Shown here: positions 1 to 8,502 of the stretch, piece by piece
Numbering within the stretch: the first letter of the stretch is position 1
Layout of the letters: each line of letters opens with the position of its first letter
Source of the DNA: SB15 sp964639245
Lineage (GTDB): Bacteria > Chloroflexota > Anaerolineae > Aggregatilineales > J027
NCBI GenBank assembly: GCA_964639245.1
Contig: CAZXCU010000008.1
Coordinates: 62,001-126,000 of the forward strand
Reading direction: 5' to 3'
DNA: 64,000 bases
Notes under the pieces: model-generated
The model's input: only the letters and a program-made list of their open reading frames with translations
What the model was told of the DNA's origin: nothing
Database searches by the model: none
Made by a program: the position numbers and the translations under genes

Positions 1-522
1 CAATGACGCGGTGTCCATCAGGGGACGTATATTACGATAGGCAACGACATGCTTAACTTGCGCTCCCGCTGCCCGTAGATGGTCGGATAAATAGGGACGG
101 GCAAGATCGCCCTGTGGCAAAAAAATACGCTGCCCATGGAAATCACCATGAGCAAATAAGGCATCACACAAACCTTCGGCGGTATGCTGGCTAGGGATTA
201 GATCGGCTTGAATCCCATACTTCTGTAGAGATTCGGCGGTAGCACTGCCAACGACAGCAACGTTAGGCGGTAATTGCGGGGCAATATTCATCGCGGCAAA
301 ACGCATCCACATATGCTCGACGGCATTCGCGCTGGTGAAAATCACCCAGTCATAGGCTTGCCGCAAAGCCTCGTCGAGTTCGGAAGGGTCAGCCAGTGGT
401 TCAATGGAGATGGTCGGCAAGATAATCGCTTCTGCGCCCAATGCCTGTAGCTGGTCGGCAAAGGCGGTTGCCTTATGCGGCGGGCGCGTAACGACAATCC
501 GTTTACCTTGGAGGGGCTTCAT
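1..522 (-). CDS. hemD: Uroporphyrinogen-III synthase HemD (partial, 3' end outside window)
   Basis: HemD closes and inverts ring D of hydroxymethylbilane to give uroporphyrinogen III, the branch point to heme, siroheme and corrinoids. The frame is open from an ATG at 522 to the window edge (174 residues), so the C-terminus is missing. The visible N-terminal part carries the family's 'VTRP' first strand and a 'VIFTSANAV' strand-helix region near residues 60-70. The start overlaps the hemC stop in an ATGA arrangement, which indicates translational coupling in a hemA-hemC-hemD operon. The call rests on sequence style and position together. Confidence 0.85.
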   Translation of the reverse strand, partial: MKPLQGKRIVVTRPPHKATAFADQLQALGAEAIILPTISIEPLADPSELDEALRQAYDWVIFTSANAVEHMWMRFAAMNIAPQLPPNVAVVGSATAESLQKYGIQADLIPSQHTAEGLCDALFAHGDFHGQRIFLPQGDLARPYLSDHLRAAGAQVKHVVAYRNIRPLMDTASL

Positions 523-1457
523 GAGGGCTGTTTCTCTTGCAAGGCAGCCAGAATATCGGCAGCCCCTTGCCCTAAAGCCTCTTGTGCTAGGCGAACGCCC
601 AACAGGGTGCTTTCGGAAAGAGCCGCATTTCCTTCTACTGTGATGGTCTGTTGACCGTCAAGGCTGTTGATGCGCCCAATCAAGTGCAGGCTTTGACCCG
701 AAATAGTCGCATAGGCAGAGACGGGTAAACTGCATCCCGCTTCGAGATGTTGCAAGAATGCCCGTTCTGCTGTCACACAAGCGCGGGTTTCAGTGTCATC
801 CAGTAGCGCAAGTGCGTTCAAAATATCGGGATCATCAGCACGACACTGCACGGCAATCGCACCCTGTCCGGGGGCAGGCAGCATGAATTTGGGTTCAAGT
901 GTCTGCGTCACGGCGGCGAGTTTGCCCAGTCGCTCCAGACCTGCCAGCGCGAGAATGGTTGCATCATACATACCATCCGCCTCCAGCACCTTGTGCAGGC
1001 GTGTTTCCACATTGCCACGAATAGGCTGGATTTGCAGGTCGGGACGATAGGCTTTTAACTGCGCCGCCCGCCGTAGACTGCTCGTACCGATGACCGCCCC
1101 ATCGAGTAGATCACCCAGAAGAATACCACCCCGACTAACCAAGGCATCAAAGGGACTGGCACGCAGCGGAATAGCACCCAGCACAAAATCCTCTGCCATT
1201 TGGGTGGGCAGGTCTTTGAGGCTGTGAACTGCCAGATCAATTTCACCCCGCATCAGGGCATGTTCAAGTTCCAAGGTGAACAAACCCTTGCCACCAATTT
1301 CGGGTAAGGGTTTATCGAGAACGCGATCCCCCTGTGTCGTGAAATGAACAAGTTCAATCACGCGGTTTGGGTGATAGGCTTGCAGTTGTTCCCGTACAAA
1401 ATTGCTTTGCCAGAGTGCCAGTTGGCTGCGACGTGTCCCAATGCGGAATGGCTTCAT
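519..1457 (-). CDS. hemC: Hydroxymethylbilane synthase (porphobilinogen deaminase) HemC
   Basis: This cytosolic enzyme polymerises four porphobilinogens into hydroxymethylbilane. The 312-residue protein has the family's usual length. It starts with the 'RIGTRRSQLALWQ' motif and carries 'HSLKDLPT' with the catalytic Asp at residue 82, and 'GTSSLRR' near 125-130. 'GCSLPVSA' supplies the Cys242 that anchors the dipyrromethane cofactor. The ATG at 1457 overlaps the hemA stop (ATGA) and the stop overlaps hemD in the same way, so all three genes are coupled on the minus strand. Confidence 0.97.
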   Translation of the reverse strand: MKPFRIGTRRSQLALWQSNFVREQLQAYHPNRVIELVHFTTQGDRVLDKPLPEIGGKGLFTLELEHALMRGEIDLAVHSLKDLPTQMAEDFVLGAIPLRASPFDALVSRGGILLGDLLDGAVIGTSSLRRAAQLKAYRPDLQIQPIRGNVETRLHKVLEADGMYDATILALAGLERLGKLAAVTQTLEPKFMLPAPGQGAIAVQCRADDPDILNALALLDDTETRACVTAERAFLQHLEAGCSLPVSAYATISGQSLHLIGRINSLDGQQTITVEGNAALSESTLLGVRLAQEALGQGAADILAALQEKQPS

Positions 1458-2710
1458 GACAAGTCTTCCAATCCAAACAAATCGCGGGTAAGCGAACTGA
1501 GCAATTGACCCGTTCCCTGACTGGCTTTTGTTTTTAGATTTTGGGTGGGCTGATGCAGTACCTTGTTCATAAATCGGTAACTGAATTCCTCTAGGAGTAA
1601 ACGTATTTCTTCACCGTTTTCCGGTGGCAGCCGGTTCAAGATTCGCCCTATCTCGCTTTGCCGAATCTGCTCAACATGCTCACGCAGTTGGCGAATCGTT
1701 GGCACGACTGACTGTCCTTCGTGTGCCTGCCACAATTTATTTAGCTCTTCTTCCAGAATGGTCTGGGCATGGGGAACCGCTGATTTTCGCTCGTGGGAAT
1801 TAATCTGGACAACATGCTCCAGTTCATCAAGATCATACAGATGAATTCCGTCAAGTTGGGCAACCACGGGTTCCACATCACGCGGGACTGCAATATCGAC
1901 GATGTAAAGATCGCGCTGATTCCGTAATGCCATGACGGGTGCAAGGTCGGCACAGGTCAGAATGGGAAAGGGTGCGCCAGACGTGGTAAATACCACTTCC
2001 GACTGAACCAGTGCTTCTCTGAGGTCGGTCATCGGACGGGCAGTTATCTGCCAGTTTTTGGCAACTTGCTGTGACCGTTCATAGGTGCGGCTAATGACCG
2101 TCACCGTTTTGGCATGACGCCGATCCAGCCCTTTTACGACAGCCTGCCCCATTTCCCCCGCTCCAATAACGAGGATGGAACGCCGGGTTAGATCACCCAG
2201 GACCCGTTCAATCTGGTTAATGCCGAGGGAGCTAACCGAAATCTGTCCCCGTCCTAATGCTGTTTCGTGATGAATGCGTTTGGCGGCATGGATGGCTGCC
2301 CGAAAGATCATCGACAAATCACGTCCACACGTTCCGATGTGTTGCGCCTGCTCAAAAGCCGATGCCACCTGCCCCAAAATTTGTGCCTCGCCTAATGCCA
2401 AGGACTTCAAACTGCCTGCCACCTGAAAGAGATGATGAACAGCTTCATAGCCTTTTAGCTTGGCGGTGTAGGGTGCAAATTGAGCTACGTCCAGTTGCTT
2501 TTGATACAGCAAGTTTGCCCACAACGATCCCATATCTTGACTCTCAGGCAGGTAGGCATATAGTTCCACACGGTTACAAGTAACAAGCAAAACCGCTTGC
2601 ATGTTGACCAGCCCACTTAACCATGCCATTTGTTCATCCGAGCTGAAGCTCAGGCTTTCACGGACGGAGAGCGGTGCATTGTCGTGGTTAATGCTGTAAC
2701 AGTGAAGCAT
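1454..2710 (-). CDS. hemA: Glutamyl-tRNA reductase HemA
   Basis: HemA reduces glutamyl-tRNA(Glu) to glutamate-1-semialdehyde with NADPH, the first committed step of C5-pathway tetrapyrrole synthesis. The ATG at 2710 is chosen because the family begins with a short strand followed by an 'NHxxAPLSVRE'-type motif, giving 418 residues. A TTG at 2752 would add 14 unconserved residues. The nucleophilic Cys is in 'LLVTCNRVELYA' (residue 45), and the NADPH-binding 'VIGAGEMG' lies near 180. It overlaps hemC by 4 bp. The radical SAM gene lies about 95 bp upstream on the same strand. Confidence 0.96.
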   Translation of the reverse strand: MLHCYSINHDNAPLSVRESLSFSSDEQMAWLSGLVNMQAVLLVTCNRVELYAYLPESQDMGSLWANLLYQKQLDVAQFAPYTAKLKGYEAVHHLFQVAGSLKSLALGEAQILGQVASAFEQAQHIGTCGRDLSMIFRAAIHAAKRIHHETALGRGQISVSSLGINQIERVLGDLTRRSILVIGAGEMGQAVVKGLDRRHAKTVTVISRTYERSQQVAKNWQITARPMTDLREALVQSEVVFTTSGAPFPILTCADLAPVMALRNQRDLYIVDIAVPRDVEPVVAQLDGIHLYDLDELEHVVQINSHERKSAVPHAQTILEEELNKLWQAHEGQSVVPTIRQLREHVEQIRQSEIGRILNRLPPENGEEIRLLLEEFSYRFMNKVLHQPTQNLKTKASQGTGQLLSSLTRDLFGLEDLS

Positions 2711-2805
2711 AGGAAATCTACTTTTGCTCTGAGAAACACTGATATTTAACAATTAAAATCTCACAAAATCTACCAAATTCTATGCAATCCTGTCAAGAAC
2801 CTGGA

Positions 2806-3915
2806 CTAAAGATTTACTGTGTTGCTGTTAGGCTCATAAGCGCAAAATGGTTCTTCCGCCATGTAGTTCCCTACTGTGCCATATGCCCGCGCTCGACAAC
2901 CACTGCACAAATTCTTGAAATTGCAGTTGCCGCATTTGCCTTCTAAAAGCTCTGGGTCGCGGAGTTCCGCAAACAGGGGGCTGTCTTGCCACACCGCGCC
3001 AAATGTTTGACGGCGGATATTGCCCGCTTCTACAGGCAGATACCCGCATGGGAACACTTCGCCACGATGCGAAATAAAAGTAACACCCGTTCCTGCTAGG
3101 CAGCCTTTTGTCGCAGCGTGCATATGGGGATGCCCATGTACCTGACGGTCATGGCTGGCGGGCAATTCGCGTTTCATCCCCATGCGGTTTTCTTCAGCCC
3201 GCCGTTGACGCATCACGCGGAAATAATGCGGCGCACAGGTGGCTTTTAGTTGTAACTGGGGTTCCGCCTGTTCGATGTCGTACAACCAATTCAAGACCCG
3301 TTCGTATTCGGCAGCACTAATCATTTGATCTGCTGCAATTTCCACCCCGCAGCCGACAGGCACCAGCAAAAACAAATGCAGGGCAGCCGCATCTAAGTCC
3401 TTGGCAAGCTGCAAAATAGATTCTAGCTGCTTCTCATTATGTTTCGCCACTGTTGTATTGATCTGGACAGGCATTCCGATATTCCGCAGAGCCTTAAATC
3501 CACGCACTGCCGCATCAAAAGAACCGACTAGGCTGCGAAAAGCATCGTGTGTGGGGGCATCTGCACCATCAAAGGAAATGCTAACGCGCTTGACGCCGCT
3601 GTTTTTAATCTTTTGGGCAACCTTGTCATCAATCAATGTCCCATTCGTTGCTAATGCAACAGGCAGTCCGGCACCGGTGGCATAACTAGCAATCTCAAAA
3701 ATATCGTGGCGGAATAACGGCTCACCACCCGAAAGCACAAAGACTGGTTTTCCGACTTCTGCGATTTGGTCAATCATGCCGAAAGCCTCTTGCGTGCTTA
3801 GGTCTTGTGGAGTTAATTGGTCAGCGAGGGTAATGCGTCGACAGTGAATACACTTTAAGTTGCAACCTGCGGTAGTTTCCCAAAAAATTAAGCGGGGAGG
3901 AGGATATGCAGTCAC
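2806..3915 (-). CDS. AhbD/AhbC-type radical SAM-SPASM heme synthesis protein
   Basis: The protein is probably a heme b synthase or deacetylase of the siroheme-dependent (Ahb) pathway, or a NirJ relative. The radical SAM motif CxxxCxxC is at C18/C22/C25, followed by 'SGGEP'. The C-terminal SPASM region has Cys328, 331, 337, 340 and 358, with 'CSGCRARAYG' and 'GEVFPCGYLPV', a pattern typical of AhbD/NirJ proteins. A GTG at 3915 is preceded by a purine-rich AAGGT. It is transcribed toward hemA-hemC-hemD, which supports a tetrapyrrole role. AhbC and AhbD cannot be told apart by eye, so no symbol is given. Confidence 0.75.
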   Translation of the reverse strand: MTAYPPPRLIFWETTAGCNLKCIHCRRITLADQLTPQDLSTQEAFGMIDQIAEVGKPVFVLSGGEPLFRHDIFEIASYATGAGLPVALATNGTLIDDKVAQKIKNSGVKRVSISFDGADAPTHDAFRSLVGSFDAAVRGFKALRNIGMPVQINTTVAKHNEKQLESILQLAKDLDAAALHLFLLVPVGCGVEIAADQMISAAEYERVLNWLYDIEQAEPQLQLKATCAPHYFRVMRQRRAEENRMGMKRELPASHDRQVHGHPHMHAATKGCLAGTGVTFISHRGEVFPCGYLPVEAGNIRRQTFGAVWQDSPLFAELRDPELLEGKCGNCNFKNLCSGCRARAYGTVGNYMAEEPFCAYEPNSNTVNL

Positions 3916-4340
3916 GTAGTACCTTACCTTAAATTTATTACCCTTGTTCGATATGGCTACTATACCGTTTAGGCTAAATCAAATTTAGTGATATTTAGTA
4001 TGTTTTCGTAGGATATTGTCATATATTTTTGTGTTGATAAAATCTCCATAAATCTATAAACGTGACATGGGTCTATAATGACCGCCAGTTTGACTTTGTT
4101 GAAAAACTGGGTGGTTGGAAAGGGTAATTGGCAACAGGTAAACTTTTTCAGCCCAAAAGTTTAGCCCACTGCCTCACACGGGCAAGCCTCAGTTCGCTCA
4201 CGTTGCTACGGGCTGCCCCCGATTCTTGGTGGCATCATCCATGACTATTCCTGTGCCGCTGCCTAGGGAAAACCAAAACAAGTCCAAGGTTTTTTTGGGA
4301 CTCGGCGTGTTGCGAGACCCCAAAAGACAATCCGATGGGC
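3916..4340. other. Intergenic region rich in hairpins; possible structured RNA or long leader
   Basis: No coding frame is convincing in these 425 bases. Several stems lie in series: CCAGTTT/AAACTGG (4085-4091/4104-4110), TAAACTTTT/AAAAGTTTA (4139-4147/4155-4163), GGGCA/TGCCC (4180-4184/4214-4218) and AGTCC/GGACT (4281-4285/4298-4302). On the plus strand they follow TTGATA (4034-4039), TATAAA (4055-4060) and TATAAT (4074-4079). On the minus strand they would form part of a long leader of the radical SAM gene. I do not recognise a known riboswitch, 6S RNA, tmRNA or RNase P RNA. Confidence 0.35.
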
Positions 4341-5480
4341 TTAGTCAAGGCGATATCTGGCAATAATTTCTGGATTTAAATCCATGCCAAGTCCGGGGCG
4401 GGCAGGTAATTCCATATATCCATCCTTAATGGTAAACGGTTGGACAGGCAAATCTACCCACATAGGGTCACGTTCGTAGTTAGGAAAAATTTCAACATAC
4501 AAGCCATTCGGAATTGCAGCCAGTAAATGGAGCGCGATTTGCGGTTCTTCGTGGTGTGCCATTTTGACATGAAAACAGGAGGCGGTGTGGGCAATTTTCA
4601 TCCATTCGGTGACACCGCCAGCAATGGTTACATCCACATTCAGAATATCCACGCTTTGACGGATGATTAAATCGCGGCAGCCAAAGGCAGAAATTTCACC
4701 TTGCCCGGCATTAACCGGGATCGTCGTTTTTTCGCGTACCATACGCAGCCCTTCAAATTGGTCAGACCACTTCACAGGTTCTTCAACCCAACCCAAGTTG
4801 AGCGATTCAGCAGCGCGGCAAAACTCAATCGCCTCATGCGGTGTCCATGCCTGATTCGCATCGCATACGATAATAAAATCATTCCCCACGACCTCGCGCA
4901 CACGGCGTACCCGTTCAATATCTTCTTGGACACTTAAGCGCCCTACCTTAAATTTAACCCCCGCCATGCCCAATGCTTTGTAGTAGAGCATTTCTTCATT
5001 TAATTGAGTTTGGCCTTTGCCAGATTGATAGTATCCGCCAATGGCTATCACAGGGACTTTATCTCGAAACCCTCCCAGTAATTGGTAGAGGGGCATCTCA
5101 TAACTTTTGCCGATTAAATCCCATAAGGCATTGTCTACAGCGGCAATCGCCTGCATGAACATGGCATGGTTGTACATATCAAGGGTGTGAATGCTGCGAT
5201 TGCCCAAATCTACCTTGCAACTAAACATTTTTGCCCACAAACGTTCCGGTTGACGTGGGTCGCTGCCAATGAGCAAGGGTGCAAAGACCTCTCGAATGAT
5301 TTTGACGATTTTGGCTTGCCCTACATCTTCATCTCCGCCGAAGGCTTCACCGATTAAGCCTTCATCGGTATAAATTCGTGTTACCAGCGTATCTCGATTG
5401 ACAATTCGATAGGTTCCGCCTTCAAAGGGCTGTTCCAATTTGCGGGCTAGCGGGATGACTTCAATTTGTGTAATTTTCAT
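4341..5480 (-). CDS. Enolase-superfamily (mandelate racemase/muconate lactonizing type) sugar-acid dehydratase
   Basis: The 379-residue protein belongs to the mandelate racemase-type subgroup, which usually dehydrates aldonates or aldarates through an enolate held by Mg2+. Visible catalytic elements are 'KFKVG' (KxK base), 'CDANQAW' and 'VEEPVKW' (metal ligands), 'AGQGE' (third carboxylate ligand) and a C-terminal 'KMAHHEE' with the His of the Asp-His dyad. It is most like the protein at 25382-26515, which shares the AGQxE and AHHEE patterns, so the two may act on related substrates. It is divergent from the GntR gene at 5597. The substrate is not deducible from sequence alone. Confidence 0.85.
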   Translation of the reverse strand: MKITQIEVIPLARKLEQPFEGGTYRIVNRDTLVTRIYTDEGLIGEAFGGDEDVGQAKIVKIIREVFAPLLIGSDPRQPERLWAKMFSCKVDLGNRSIHTLDMYNHAMFMQAIAAVDNALWDLIGKSYEMPLYQLLGGFRDKVPVIAIGGYYQSGKGQTQLNEEMLYYKALGMAGVKFKVGRLSVQEDIERVRRVREVVGNDFIIVCDANQAWTPHEAIEFCRAAESLNLGWVEEPVKWSDQFEGLRMVREKTTIPVNAGQGEISAFGCRDLIIRQSVDILNVDVTIAGGVTEWMKIAHTASCFHVKMAHHEEPQIALHLLAAIPNGLYVEIFPNYERDPMWVDLPVQPFTIKDGYMELPARPGLGMDLNPEIIARYRLD

Positions 5481-5508
5481 AGCTTGATCTTTTTACCCGG
5501 AAATGCGG

Positions 5509-5538
5509 TTATATATAAAATTTAATTTTGTATATTTT
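5509..5538. promoter_or_regulatory. Candidate GntR operator pair in the divergent promoter
   Basis: A perfect palindrome TTATATATAA (5509-5518) is followed by TTGTATATTTT (5528-5538) between the divergent enolase-family and GntR genes. The same two words recur at 11344-11420 in front of the transporter and CoA-ligase operons. They may be the binding site of the GntR protein encoded at 5597. AT-rich promoter DNA could also give such words by chance. Confidence 0.4.
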
Positions 5539-5596
5539 AGCATCTCTCAATAAAATTGCATCGGTTTAGGTGTAGAATAGGCGAGGGTTAAAGAAT

Positions 5597-6259
5597 ATGA
5601 AACGTAAAACCAGCGATACAAAAACTAAAAAAGAGCAAGTCGTAGATCTCATGCGCGATATTATTTTGTCGGGGGAGCTTGTTCCCGGTGAACGGTTGCT
5701 GCAAGAGGAACTCGCAGAAAAATTTGAAGTCAGTGCCACACCGATCCGGGAAGCGGTTCAGCAGTTAGTTGCCGAAGGGGTGTTGATTTACAGCCCCTAT
5801 AAAGGCGTACAAGTCGCAGAAATTCGCATGGAGGATGTTCGTGAGGTTTATTTGATTCGGGCGGAAATGGAAAAATTAGCAACCCAGATGGCTGTGCTGA
5901 ATCTCAAAATTTCGGATGTGCGCCAACTTCGCCAGATTCAAACCCAGATTGAACAGCAGCTTGCAACACAAGATTTAACACCCCTGCGGAAGTTGAATCA
6001 GGAATTTCATATGCTGATTTATGCGGCGGCGGACATGCCAATTTTGTACCAACTTATCCGCAATTTATGGACGCGCTTTCCGTGGGACACGCTGCATGTC
6101 CTTCCCAATCGGGCGGCGGCTTCCGCCCAAGAGCATCAACGGATTTTAGCCGCCATTGATCAGGAAGATGCCGATTTAGCCGCCCAAGCCATGCGCGATC
6201 ATGTATTGTTGAGCGCCACCGCATTAGAAAAATATCTAGCAGAAAATGAAGTCCATTAA
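5597..6259 (+). CDS. GntR-family transcriptional regulator, FCD (FadR/UxuR-like) type
   Basis: This is a 220-residue DNA-binding regulator. The N-terminal winged helix-turn-helix (residues 10-75) contains 'LVPGERLLQEELAEKF' and 'SATPIREAVQQL'. The C-terminal all-helical FCD ligand domain (85-210) keeps candidate metal-binding His in 'NQEFHML', 'EHQRIL' and 'MRDHV'. FCD regulators of this type commonly sense sugar acids or carboxylates. It is divergent from an enolase-family dehydratase and next to a sugar transporter, so local control is likely. Its stop lies 2 bp from the convergent permease stop. Confidence 0.93.
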   Translation: MKRKTSDTKTKKEQVVDLMRDIILSGELVPGERLLQEELAEKFEVSATPIREAVQQLVAEGVLIYSPYKGVQVAEIRMEDVREVYLIRAEMEKLATQMAVLNLKISDVRQLRQIQTQIEQQLATQDLTPLRKLNQEFHMLIYAAADMPILYQLIRNLWTRFPWDTLHVLPNRAAASAQEHQRILAAIDQEDADLAAQAMRDHVLLSATALEKYLAENEVH

Positions 6260-6261
6260 AG

Positions 6262-7284
6262 CTAAAGCGTATCTGCCCGATGCAAGCGCCGGGCCCGCAG
6301 GCGTTTAACGGCAGTATCCAGTGCAACGGCTAAAATGATGACCGCACCAGTGACAAACGTACTCCATGTGGCGGTGACACCAAAAAAGATAATGCCGCTA
6401 TTGATGACAGCGATAATCATGACCCCTATCATCGCGCCGACCACTGTACCAGAACCCCCCGAAAGAGGTGTTCCACCAATAATCACTGCCGCTACAACAG
6501 TGAGCATAAAGTCTTGGCCTGTGTTGGGGTCAATTGCGCCACGAAAACCGACAAAAATCGCGCCGGACATGCCGCACAACGCGCCCATGAGTATCAACGT
6601 TTGCACCCGCACCAAGGCAATCGGAATTCCGACAAGGCGGGCTGCTTCGCGGTTGCTGCCAATCGCTTGCACGCGGTAGCCAAAACGGGTGCGGTGCAAA
6701 ACCAGATGCAAAATGACTGCCGTTACAATGAAAATGAGAGCGACAATCGGGACACGTTCATTAATGACTTTGGTGGACATGATTTCAAAAAAATTGCTGG
6801 TGGAATCGTCCGGCACAACGGCTTTAGATTTATTGACTACCCGTGCCAATCCCTGATAAATGGACAGTGTGCCTAATGTCACAATAATAGCGGGAATGTT
6901 CAGCCCAACCGTAATGAGTCCATTGAACAACCCTAGCAACGCCCCAAAGCCAACCCCCATGAGCGCCGCTAACCAAGGGTTAATGCTGTAGTCTACCATG
7001 AGCGTTGCCGTGACTACCGCCGAAAAGTTAAACATCCAGCCTACGGACAGGTCTATTTCGCCAATGGCGAGCAAGAAAACCATGCCAAGCGCCAGCAAAC
7101 CCCAGAAGGAGGTGTTGCCCATGAGGCGCACAAGATTTACCGGATTAATAAAATTCGGGCGGGAAAATCCGATAAACCCGACCAGAGCAAGCAGCGCCAG
7201 AAACACGCTAATTTCTTCGGGCAAGCGGATACTTTTAAGATTCAAGCGTTGCAGGGGTGTTTGGGTCGATGATTCGGTTGCCAT
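6262..7284 (-). CDS. Ribose/xylose-type ABC transporter permease
   Basis: This 340-residue integral membrane protein of the RbsC/XylH family has roughly 8-10 hydrophobic segments. The family signature appears as 'GEIDLSVGWMFNFSA' (about 74-88) and 'IGGTPLSGGSGTVVGA' (about 268-283). It would form a homodimeric channel with the two-domain ATPase at 8503-9999 and the binding protein at 10120-11214. It is the last gene of the minus-strand operon. An SD-like GGAGAAG lies inside the end of the preceding SDR gene. Confidence 0.94.
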   Translation of the reverse strand: MATESSTQTPLQRLNLKSIRLPEEISVFLALLALVGFIGFSRPNFINPVNLVRLMGNTSFWGLLALGMVFLLAIGEIDLSVGWMFNFSAVVTATLMVDYSINPWLAALMGVGFGALLGLFNGLITVGLNIPAIIVTLGTLSIYQGLARVVNKSKAVVPDDSTSNFFEIMSTKVINERVPIVALIFIVTAVILHLVLHRTRFGYRVQAIGSNREAARLVGIPIALVRVQTLILMGALCGMSGAIFVGFRGAIDPNTGQDFMLTVVAAVIIGGTPLSGGSGTVVGAMIGVMIIAVINSGIIFFGVTATWSTFVTGAVIILAVALDTAVKRLRARRLHRADTL

Positions 7285-7287
7285 GTT

Positions 7288-8115
7288 TTAGCTTCTCCAT
7301 GGTTGGGTGCTGGTAGGTTCGCTCCAACTGGGAATGGGCGCTTGCAACCCGTCTTTAATCCACAAAAATTGTCCGGTGATGTCAGAAGCAGCGTTGCTCA
7401 TCAAATCCAGAACGAGATCTGCCGCTTTTTCGGGGTCATCACCACCCGTTTGCTCAACCCAACGCACCCATTGTCGGTAAGGTTCGCCTTCCGCGCCCAT
7501 TGCATCGGCTTTGGCTTGAATGTCTGCCCACATTTCGGTTTTGACATCGCCGGGGTGAATGACGTTGGCGGTGACACCTGTGCCTTGCAATTCTGCCGCA
7601 AGATGGCGCGTGAATTGATTCAAAGCCACTTTGCTGGTGGCATAGGCGCTGTTCAAAGGGCCGGGCGGGTGGAGTGCGGCTGCCGAAGTGACATTCACGA
7701 TTCTTCCCCACCCATGCTCAATCATACCAGCGACGAACGCCTGACAGGTTAAAACACTGCTGGTCAAATTGATGTTCATGGTTTCAAGCCATGCCTGCGG
7801 GTCGCTGTCTTTGATGAAACTAATTGGCCCAAAAACGCCCGCCCCATTGATTAAAATATGGGGTTTGCCCAGCGTTTTTTCGACCTGTGCTTTTACTTCA
7901 CTCACCCCTCCGGGGGTAACAGCACGAAGGTCAATGGGCAGGGCGAGGGCTTGCCCGCCTTGAGATTGAATGGTGGCAGCGGTTTGGTCGAGGGCGGTGT
8001 GGCTGCGGGCAAGCAAAGCGACAGCCACACCTTCGGCTGCCAACCGCAGCGCGATTCGCTGCCCCAACCCACGACTTGCCCCTGTCACCACCGCGATTTT
8101 TCCCTGTAAGCTCAT
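7288..8115 (-). CDS. Short-chain dehydrogenase/reductase (SDR)
   Basis: The 275-residue classical SDR has a Rossmann fold with 'TGASRGLG' near residue 12, 'NGAGV' near 90, and the catalytic Ser and YxxxK within 'VTSAAA' and 'SAYATSK'. It probably oxidises a sugar or sugar acid with NAD(P)+. It sits between the mutarotase (4-bp ATGA overlap) and the permease inside a sugar transport operon. A role in the first oxidation of the imported sugar is inferred from that context; the exact substrate is unknown. Confidence 0.9.
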   Translation of the reverse strand: MSLQGKIAVVTGASRGLGQRIALRLAAEGVAVALLARSHTALDQTAATIQSQGGQALALPIDLRAVTPGGVSEVKAQVEKTLGKPHILINGAGVFGPISFIKDSDPQAWLETMNINLTSSVLTCQAFVAGMIEHGWGRIVNVTSAAALHPPGPLNSAYATSKVALNQFTRHLAAELQGTGVTANVIHPGDVKTEMWADIQAKADAMGAEGEPYRQWVRWVEQTGGDDPEKAADLVLDLMSNAASDITGQFLWIKDGLQAPIPSWSEPTSTQPWRS

Positions 8116-8438
8116 GCGCTACCCGCCTTTGTTTCCAGATGAAAGACTTCGCGGACTTCGCTTGAGTCTACAATCCCATCCTCACGAAATTCCATGAGCG
8201 GATTCATGATCTCCGCCCATTTGTCATGAATCGCGGAATGCCACAGTTTATCCCATGCTTGTTCATCGTGAATTTCGGAGTAAAGGAACAGCACCGGGTC
8301 AGCCTCAAAAATAGTGATTTGGGCGATGCCGCTTTTTTCAATTTCAGCGACCAGCTCCGCCCAAATGTTATCGTGGTGTTGTTTGTATTCGGCTAATCCA
8401 CCGGGCTTTAAACGCATCGTAAAGGCACGCCGAGCCAT
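8112..8438 (-). CDS. L-rhamnose mutarotase family protein
   Basis: This 108-residue ferredoxin-like-fold protein of the RhaM/DUF718 family interconverts anomers of L-rhamnose or related sugars. The pattern 'FTMRLKPGGLAEYKQHHDNIW' at the N-terminus is characteristic, with its paired His and the following acidic and Trp positions. It overlaps the SDR by 4 bp. A second family member is encoded at 15128-15448 in the neighbouring operon, so two deoxy-sugar or related systems probably coexist. The sugar is inferred from the family, not proven. Confidence 0.88.
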   Translation of the reverse strand: MARRAFTMRLKPGGLAEYKQHHDNIWAELVAEIEKSGIAQITIFEADPVLFLYSEIHDEQAWDKLWHSAIHDKWAEIMNPLMEFREDGIVDSSEVREVFHLETKAGSA

Positions 8439-8502
8439 AAAGAAATTCTCCTTGTATCAATATTCTCTAAGTTGTGTGGGCGGGTTTGTCCCCGTCCCCT
8501 GT

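Noticed and set aside
2711..2752. TTG start at 2752 for hemA
   Set aside because: The added 14 residues are not part of the family, and the ATG at 2710 begins at the conserved first strand.
4140..4330. tRNA, tmRNA, 6S or RNase P RNA in the hairpin-rich region
   Set aside because: No cloverleaf, CCA end, tag frame or known conserved core could be matched by eye.
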